From JABDJL01 sp047614505 (lineage in GTDB: Bacteria > Pseudomonadota > Gammaproteobacteria > Xanthomonadales > SZUA-36), in the NCBI GenBank assembly GCA_047614505.1, contig JBLHGQ010000041.1, positions 1-21,103 on the forward strand: a stretch of DNA of 21,103 bases. The letters run 5' to 3'. Each line of letters begins with the position of its first letter. The first letter of the stretch is position 1. Below the pieces are notes generated by a model. The model did no database searches, was not told the origin of the DNA, and saw only the letters and a program-made list of their open reading frames with translations. Of the stretch, positions 17,258-21,103 are shown one piece after another. The position numbers and the translations under genes were made by a program.

Positions 17258-17933
17258 ACTGAAACTTATCATTCTCGTTATGTTCACCGGCAATATCTTG
17301 TTGCTGGGGCTTGAAGCGAGCAAACGTCCGATGGAGGAGCCTACTGCTCCCGGGCGAGTTAATATTGCTCAACGGCAGGATTTACCTGCTTTGCGCTTGC
17401 TCAGCGAATTGTCCTCCGATGCAGATGATTCTGACGATAGTCAGTGCTTCACTGTCGGTCCATTTGAGACCAAGGCTACGGTCGATGCAATTGTTGAAAT
17501 GTTGAAGGAATATTCTTCCAGTGCCAGGTCGAGGCAAACCGAGGCATTCGTAGATCGGGGTTACTGGGTGTTCCTTCCACCATATGATGACAGACGATCA
17601 GCGCGTAAGGCGGTGGAATCACTGTATGGCGTTGGTCTGGATGATGTGGCTTTGATTAATAACGGCGAATGGAATAACTCGGTGTCGTTGGGCTATTTCA
17701 TTAATCAATCGAACGCTGCTCAACATCGGGATCGAATCCGGGACCTGGGATTTCCAGCAGAATTTCGGATTCAACGCGATGATGAGTTCAGGTACTGGGT
17801 AGACTATAAACAGCAATCCGGCGATGAGTATGCCTCCAGACTTCTGGATGACCTGATTCCGTCGCAATTGCACCACCCGACTGCCTGTGCAGTTGATAAT
17901 ATTCTGCCGGAAAACGAAATTACATCGCCCTGA
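17250..17933 (+). CDS. SPOR-domain-like envelope protein
   Basis: The product is 227 residues from GTG 17250, overlapping the birA stop by 8 bases. One N-terminal hydrophobic helix ('LKLIILVMFTGNILLLGL', residues 3-20) would anchor it in the inner membrane, followed by a charged, disordered linker. A SPOR-like repeat is suggested at about residues 66-130 ('CFTVGPFETKATVDAIVEML', then 'GYWVFLPPYDDRRSARKAVE'). A second runs at about 145-190 ('SLGYFINQSNAAQHRDRIRD', then 'FPAEFR'). SPOR domains bind denuded glycan strands at the division septum. A small SPOR protein after birA/coaX is a familiar gammaproteobacterial arrangement. The domain call is by pattern only. Confidence 0.7.
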   Translation: MSKLKLIILVMFTGNILLLGLEASKRPMEEPTAPGRVNIAQRQDLPALRLLSELSSDADDSDDSQCFTVGPFETKATVDAIVEMLKEYSSSARSRQTEAFVDRGYWVFLPPYDDRRSARKAVESLYGVGLDDVALINNGEWNNSVSLGYFINQSNAAQHRDRIRDLGFPAEFRIQRDDEFRYWVDYKQQSGDEYASRLLDDLIPSQLHHPTACAVDNILPENEITSP

Positions 17934-18026
17934 TTCAAAATTCATTGCAATGTGTGCTTCGCACCAGGCTCCTCTTCGATTAGAATATGCCGCCTTGCCT
18001 AATATGCCGGTATAGCTCAGTTGGTA

Positions 18027-18074
18027 CGAGCCCATGGATGGGCGAAGGTAGAGCAATGCAGGAGCAATTGTCGA
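18027..18074 (+). repeat. 48-base hairpin insertion in D-loop of copy 1
   Basis: It begins with the perfect stem GCCCAT/ATGGGC (18030-18043). It can also be parsed as two 24-base pieces, ending in GGTA and GAGCAA, each repeating the tRNA sequence directly before it, as if each had left a short target duplication. The end, caattgtcga, pairs with the following gagcaattg as a CAATTG/CAATTG stem. Confidence 0.8.
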
Positions 18075-18111
18075 GAGCAATTGATTTGTAATCAATAGGT
18101 CCCGAGTTCGA

Positions 18112-18189
18112 CCAATTCGCCGGGAGCGAATTTGAATGAAGTCGCGAAGCGACGAATCCGAAGGGCGAGACCCAGGGATGGGGCGAGTA
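18112..18189 (+). repeat. 78-base hairpin insertion in T-loop of copy 1
   Basis: Three hairpins lie in a row: AATTCGC/GCGAATT (18114-18132), GTCGC-GAA-GCGAC (18141-18153) and CCCA-GGGA-TGGG (18171-18182). The last has a GNRA-type loop and repeats the module seen in the D-loop insertion (CGAG, CCCA, GGAT, GGG, CGA). Confidence 0.8.
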
Positions 18190-18273
18190 ATCTTGGTGCC
18201 TCAGTGCTTCGCATCTTGGCTTTAATCCTATAAAATGCCTAGCCTGTTCCATGCCGGTATAGCTCAGTTGGTA

Positions 18274-18321
18274 CGAGCCCAGGGATGGGTGAAGGTAGAG
18301 CAATGCAGGAGCAATTGTCGA
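18274..18321 (+). repeat. 48-base hairpin insertion in D-loop of copy 2
   Basis: It matches 18027-18074 except for CAGGG in place of CATGG and GGGTGA in place of GGGCGA. The hairpin now reads CCCA-GGGA-TGGG with a GNRA-type loop, identical in core to the module inside the T-loop insertions. Confidence 0.8.
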
Positions 18322-18358
18322 GAGCAATTGATTTGTAATCAATAGGTCCCGAGTTTGA

Positions 18359-18436
18359 CCAATTCGCCGGGAGCGAATTTGAATGAAGTCGCGAAGCGAC
18401 GAACCTGAAGGGCGAGACCCAGGGATGGGGCGAGTA
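18359..18436 (+). repeat. 78-base hairpin insertion in T-loop of copy 2
   Basis: It matches 18112-18189 apart from AACCTG in place of AATCCG. All three hairpin stems are preserved, and the few changes lie outside the stems. Confidence 0.8.
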
Positions 18437-18447
18437 ATCTTGGTGCC

Positions 18448-18499
18448 ACGGTGCTTCGCATCTTGGCTTTAATCCTATAAAATGTCTAGCCTGTTCCAT
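18448..18499 (+). promoter_or_regulatory. Putative tRNA promoter spacer
   Basis: TATAAAAT at 18476-18483 is a good -10 about 17-24 bases before the mature tRNA 5' end. The -35 position holds only a weak TGCTTC-like match. The same spacer precedes copy 2, with TATAAAAT near 18229-18236, so each unit may carry its own start site. Confidence 0.4.
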
Positions 18500-18575
18500 G
18501 CCGGTATAGCTCAGTTGGTAGAGCAATTGATTTGTAATCAATAGGTCCCGAGTTCGAATCTTGGTGCCGGCACCA
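18500..18575 (+). tRNA. trnT-UGU: tRNA-Thr, anticodon UGU
   Basis: The 76 bases fold fully: acceptor GCCGGTA/TGCCGGC, D-stem GCTC/GAGC with loop AGTTGGTA, anticodon stem ATTGA/TCAAT with loop TTTGTAA (anticodon TGT), T-stem CCGAG/CTTGG with loop TTCGAAT, discriminator A and an encoded CCA. It reads ACA and related threonine codons. In E. coli the thrU(UGU)-tyrU-glyT-thrT-tufB cluster follows birA; here tRNA-Thr(UGU) remains near birA but no other tRNA or tuf gene follows. Confidence 0.98.
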
Positions 18576-18939
18576 TCTCCAATCATAATACTGAAAACCA
18601 AGCCTGAACTAATTTCGGCTTTCATTAATTCTGGATAAAGATATCGACGTTAAATTCAGGAAAAATCTAGTAAAATTGATCAGTCACAATATGGCTTCTT
18701 TCATTGACAAAACATCCACAAAAAGTGCAAACTTGTTTCAGTGGGCGTGAGTGTCCATAAAATGTTTTCCAAATAACTTAAAAGCAATAAAAGTTTAGAA
18801 CGACCACGGAACGGTCTGAAATGCTAGGTGTTTGGCCACGGAAGGCGAGAGATTACCGCTTTTATATGCTGATAAGTCATATGTTTGTCATTGGTACTTG
18901 GAGTGCTGCTGACGACTAACTGCGTGGGGGAGTTATCGC
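18576..18939. promoter_or_regulatory. AT-rich leader of the DUF11 surface-protein gene
   Basis: These 364 bases hold no convincing gene. A perfect TTGACA (18704-18709) lacks a good -10 at normal spacing. An 8-base direct repeat, CCACGGAA, occurs at 18804-18811 and 18836-18843, 32 bases apart, with GACC/GGTC around the first copy. A strong ribosome-binding site, GGGGGAG (18926-18932), sits seven bases before ATG 18940. The region could be a promoter with a structured leader, but it matches no riboswitch that I know. Confidence 0.4.
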
Positions 18940-20559
18940 ATGAGTTCCGTTAAAAATTTCGTTTCGAATCAAATTTCTACACTAAAGAGCGCTTCATCTA
19001 AAATATTAACAAGCACATTTCTAAGCCTGGCAGCCTTTATGCTGGTTTCTGCTCCATTAGCGGCACAAGAAGTTTTAACTAACACGCAGTGTGCCGGTAC
19101 GATTGTCTCTGGCCTTAGCTGTACATCAAACGATATCGTGATCAATGATGTTTCACAAATGACGGTTGGTGAAGGTGGCAGTCCCGAAGTTACAAGTTGT
19201 ACAGAAGGTGATGACACCGGGACCATTGATGTCAAGCTGACTACGGGACTGAATGCCACCCAGCGCTATGATTCACTCGCCTGGTTTGGCCAGCAGGGCA
19301 ATGACCCGCGTGACACCGATACAAATGCGCTCTGCCATATTTCATCACTCCCTAATGACCCGGTTGAGGCAAGCATCAGTGATCAGGACGGAGACGCCTG
19401 CCTGGATGTCGGAAACGACGTTGCTGAGATCGCGCAATATTTCTACGATGTGCCATTTACCTGTGTGGATAATTTTGGATTGGACGGCGGTGGTGATCCG
19501 ATAGCGGTACCAGATGGTGAAGCCGATGTATTCGCCCTGATTACCTGGGCTCAAAATTCAGGAACGATAGACTGCGGAATAGCGAATGCCGACGGCCTCT
19601 CGCCCTCCAACAAGCCGAAGTGTGATATTTCCCTGTTGACCGGTCTGAACATTGAAATTATTCTAGTCCCGGGCCTGGATCTTGTAAAATCCATCGTTGC
19701 TCCCACGGTTGATCCAGCCACTGCAGCGGGTCAGGTAGTGTCTTATAGCTATGACGTGATTAACACGGGCGACCAGGATTTAACCAATATTACGCTGGTT
19801 GATGACCAGCCCGATGCAAACCCAACACTTGTTTCATGTACTGCTTCCAATGATGGTGTATTGCAGATTGGTGAAACCTGCACCTATACAGCGACTCATA
19901 CCATTACCCAAGCAGAAATGGATTCGGATATCGTAGACAATATTGCTACTGCTGATTCGGATGAAACCGGTCCGACCCAATCAGCAGCTGCCCTGCAGGT
20001 TGCGCAAGCACCAGCATTGGATACGGAAAAGTTACTTACCTCAAATGCTGATGAAGATATGTCCAATACCGTTACATTGGGTGATACCTTGACCTTTACC
20101 ATCACGGTGACCAACACCGGTAACGTGACCTTGGCGAACGTAGTGGTTACCGACAATCTGATTACTCCAACCGGTGGAACCACGCCGTGTGCATCGGTGG
20201 CAGTTGGTGCGACCTGTACTTTGGTTGGAACCTACATGGTGACCCAGGCCGATGTTAATGCTGGAAATGTCACCAATACCGGCACCGGCGATTCGGACGA
20301 CACCAATCCACCGGTTGATGATACCGTCATTACTGTGGTAATTCCGCCGCCAACAACGACCACAACGACGACAACAACTACAACTACAACTACAACTACA
20401 ACTACAACTACAACGACGACAACGACCACGACCACTACGCTTCCACCACAACCGTCCGTTCCGGTTCCGGTGAATAGTGTCTGGGCGTTGGCGTTACTCG
20501 CTAGCTTGTTGATGCTTTTTGGTTGGCGTTTCGGACCTGCCATTATTAGAAGAAAGTAA
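18940..20559 (+). CDS. Large secreted surface protein: DUF11 repeats, poly-Thr stalk and C-terminal sorting-like anchor
   Basis: The product is 539 residues. It has a long signal peptide (1-42, ending LAA before Gln43) and a cysteine-bearing unknown region (43-240). Two DUF11-type beta-sandwich repeats start near 245 ('LDLVKSIVAPTVDPATAAG') and near 360 ('LDTEKLLTSNADEDM'), each with 'Y.VINTG' or 'ITVTNTG' and 'ETCTYTATHTIT' or 'ATCTLVGTYMVT'. Then comes an uninterrupted run of 29 threonines (472-500), followed by 'VPVPVNSVWALALLASLLML' with a hydrophobic helix and the basic end IIRRK. The end has the layout of PEP-CTERM/IPTL-CTERM sorting signals (short motif, helix, positive tail), though the motif is not canonical. 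It is likely an exported, possibly glycosylated envelope protein. A terminator follows. Confidence 0.8.
   Translation: MSSVKNFVSNQISTLKSASSKILTSTFLSLAAFMLVSAPLAAQEVLTNTQCAGTIVSGLSCTSNDIVINDVSQMTVGEGGSPEVTSCTEGDDTGTIDVKLTTGLNATQRYDSLAWFGQQGNDPRDTDTNALCHISSLPNDPVEASISDQDGDACLDVGNDVAEIAQYFYDVPFTCVDNFGLDGGGDPIAVPDGEADVFALITWAQNSGTIDCGIANADGLSPSNKPKCDISLLTGLNIEIILVPGLDLVKSIVAPTVDPATAAGQVVSYSYDVINTGDQDLTNITLVDDQPDANPTLVSCTASNDGVLQIGETCTYTATHTITQAEMDSDIVDNIATADSDETGPTQSAAALQVAQAPALDTEKLLTSNADEDMSNTVTLGDTLTFTITVTNTGNVTLANVVVTDNLITPTGGTTPCASVAVGATCTLVGTYMVTQADVNAGNVTNTGTGDSDDTNPPVDDTVITVVIPPPTTTTTTTTTTTTTTTTTTTTTTTTTTTTTLPPQPSVPVPVNSVWALALLASLLMLFGWRFGPAIIRRK
20353..20439 (+). repeat. Threonine-codon microsatellite with perfect ACAACT hexamers
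   Basis: Twenty-nine consecutive ACN codons are present. The central 20374-20412 is a perfect ACAACT repeat of 6.5 units, flanked by mixed ACG/ACC/ACA codons. Each hexamer adds two threonines, so slippage would change stalk length without breaking the frame. Confidence 0.95.
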
Positions 20560-20584
20560 CTTTTAGTTCTTCATAGTTCTGCTT

Positions 20585-20610
20585 AAAACCCGGCGAAAGC
20601 CGGGTTTTTT
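20585..20610 (+). terminator. Rho-independent terminator after the DUF11 surface-protein gene
   Basis: A ten-base stem, AAAACCCGGC/GCCGGGTTTT, with a GAAA tetraloop is followed by a T run. It lies 26 bases after the stop and separates this gene from the peroxiredoxin-like gene. The A-tract on the other side could also support leftward termination. Confidence 0.95.
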
Positions 20611-20667
20611 GTAAGTCGTTTTACTTAATGACGGTCTAATAATAATCAGACTGATTTTGGGAGTTCG

Positions 20668-21103
20668 ATGATGATTAAGTTTTTAGTTGCTAGTGCTCTA
20701 TGTGTTCTTATGGCGATTTGTGTACCTGTTGAAGCTGGAGAAGTGCGCGAAGATATCCATGCTTCTGCAGAACAGGCACAACCGTTAATGTCCGGTATGA
20801 AAGCGCCGGTTTTCAAGGTACAGGACGTCCACGGAAATGATTTCCAATACGACCCTGCCGAAATGCAAAAGCCTTTGGTTATGTCTTTTTATCGCGGTGG
20901 CTGGTGTCCTTTCTGTAATCTGCATTTATCGGAAATGCGCCACGCCCAGGCAAAACTCATTGAGATGGGCTTTGAGGTCTGGTTTGTTTCTATGGATAAG
21001 CCGGGAGTGCTGGCTGAAAGCATTGATGAACCGGACCTTGGATACACTCTTCTGTCAGATTCAAAACTGGAGGCTACCCGAGCATTTGGTATAGCCTTTA
21101 GAA
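20668..21103 (+). CDS. Exported AhpC/TSA (peroxiredoxin-like) thioredoxin-fold protein, partial
   Basis: The gene runs off the right edge with 145 residues visible. GGGAG precedes ATG 20668; the next codon, ATG 20671, is an equally good start. Residues 1-23 form a signal peptide ending VEA before Gly24. 'SGMKAPVFKVQDVHGN' opens the thioredoxin fold. 'MSFYRGGWCPFCNLHLSEMR' carries C80-P-F-C83; C80 sits where the peroxidatic cysteine is placed in this AhpC/TSA subgroup. 'EVWFVSMDKP' and 'LLSDSKLEATRAFGIAF' are the expected later strands. It is probably a periplasmic thiol peroxidase or oxidoreductase. It is an independent transcription unit, given the terminator upstream. Confidence 0.88.
   Translation, partial: MMIKFLVASALCVLMAICVPVEAGEVREDIHASAEQAQPLMSGMKAPVFKVQDVHGNDFQYDPAEMQKPLVMSFYRGGWCPFCNLHLSEMRHAQAKLIEMGFEVWFVSMDKPGVLAESIDEPDLGYTLLSDSKLEATRAFGIAFR

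Larger units (their letters stand above)
18006..18200 (+). pseudogene. Interrupted tRNA-Thr(UGU) copy 1
   Basis: Removing 18027-18074 and 18112-18189 restores bases 1-69 of the intact tRNA at 18500 without a mismatch. The first insertion (48 bases) lies at the 3' end of the D-loop, just before the GAGC stem strand. The second (78 bases) lies in the T-loop after TTCGA. The anticodon arm with UGU is unbroken. The acceptor 3' half stops at TGCC and lacks GGC-ACCA, so a normal charged tRNA is unlikely. It is a degenerate tRNA or a tRNA-derived structured RNA. Confidence 0.85.
18253..18447 (+). pseudogene. Interrupted tRNA-Thr(UGU) copy 2
   Basis: It has the same architecture as copy 1, with insertions at exactly the same two loop positions (18274-18321 and 18359-18436). 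Changes from copy 1 include a TTTGA instead of TTCGA in the T-loop, which removes the conserved C56-type base. The acceptor 3' side again ends at TGCC, here followed by ACG. The copy is therefore less tRNA-like than copy 1 and is best seen as non-functional for translation. Confidence 0.85.
18006..18499 (+). repeat. Two full 247-bp tandem units upstream of the intact tRNA-Thr
   Basis: Units are 18006-18252 and 18253-18499; a third, shortened start is the intact tRNA at 18500. Each unit holds an interrupted tRNA-Thr copy (195 bases) plus a 52-base spacer with a -10-like TATAAAAT. The two units differ at only about nine positions. The sequence before 18006 shows weaker similarity to the spacer (TGCTTCGCA, then an AT-rich box), suggesting the array grew from one promoter-plus-tRNA module. 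Confidence 0.92.

Noticed and set aside
18027..18189. Group I or group II introns in the tRNA copies
   Set aside because: The insertions are only 48 and 78 bases, lie outside the anticodon loop, and lack catalytic-core structure.
18006..18575. CRISPR array
   Set aside because: The repeat unit is 247 bases, contains tRNA sequence, and has no short repeats with unique spacers.
17619..18625. Minus-strand reading frames across the tRNA-Thr array with repeated 'ITNQLL...YQLSYTG' peptides
   Set aside because: They are antisense translations of the tRNA copies; such frames are a well-known annotation artefact over tRNA-Thr genes.
18790..18900. Cyclic di-GMP (GEMM) riboswitch in the surface-protein leader
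   Set aside because: I could not find the conserved core sequence or its tetraloop-receptor layout; only weak stems are present.
20041..20543. Minus-strand frames rich in Val, or Cys/Ser, opposite the threonine tract
   Set aside because: They are mirror translations of the ACN repeat and have no start signals.

Overview
The window looks like a stretch of chromosome from a free-living gammaproteobacterium, probably marine or aquatic. This rests on full-length prfC and plsY, a birA-SPOR-tRNA-Thr(UGU) order reminiscent of the gammaproteobacterial birA-thrU-tufB neighbourhood, and a single-chain iron-sulfur L-serine dehydratase. The window does not fix genus or species. Both ends are cut: a bicupin-like gene runs off the left edge and a secreted peroxiredoxin-like gene runs off the right edge.

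Layout. 1-553 (-): partial cupin protein. 621-2981 (+): DUF2007/zinc-ribbon protein, DUF6498-type membrane protein and SAM methyltransferase. 3065-9294 (-): a tight run read as prfC, MATE exporter, CNT nucleoside transporter and a fused LplT-like/PlsC lysophospholipid protein. 9336-9407: three 24-bp tandem repeats. 9411-11984 (-): an M23 peptidase and L-serine dehydratase, separated by a 263-bp MITE-like element (10342-10604) whose inverted repeat supplies the peptidase start codon. 12048-13052 (+): a small glutaredoxin-like protein and a decayed Kelch gene. 13089-13427 (-): PspC-like membrane protein. 13790-17933 (+): four overlapping genes, namely a FakA-FakB (DhaL/DegV) fusion, plsY, birA and a SPOR protein. 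18006-18575: an intact tRNA-Thr(UGU) preceded by two 247-bp tandem copies of the same tRNA gene, each carrying hairpin-rich insertions in the D-loop and T-loop. 18940-20559 (+): a large surface protein with DUF11 repeats, a 29-residue poly-threonine stalk and a C-terminal sorting-like anchor, followed by a clear terminator. 20668-end (+): exported peroxiredoxin-like protein.

Themes. Phospholipid synthesis recurs: the FakA-FakB fusion should make acyl-phosphate, PlsY uses acyl-phosphate to acylate glycerol-3-phosphate, and the LplT/PlsC fusion acylates or recycles the lysolipid. The most unusual region is the tRNA-Thr array, where small hairpin modules sit precisely in tRNA loops at identical places in two tandem copies while the third copy stays clean.
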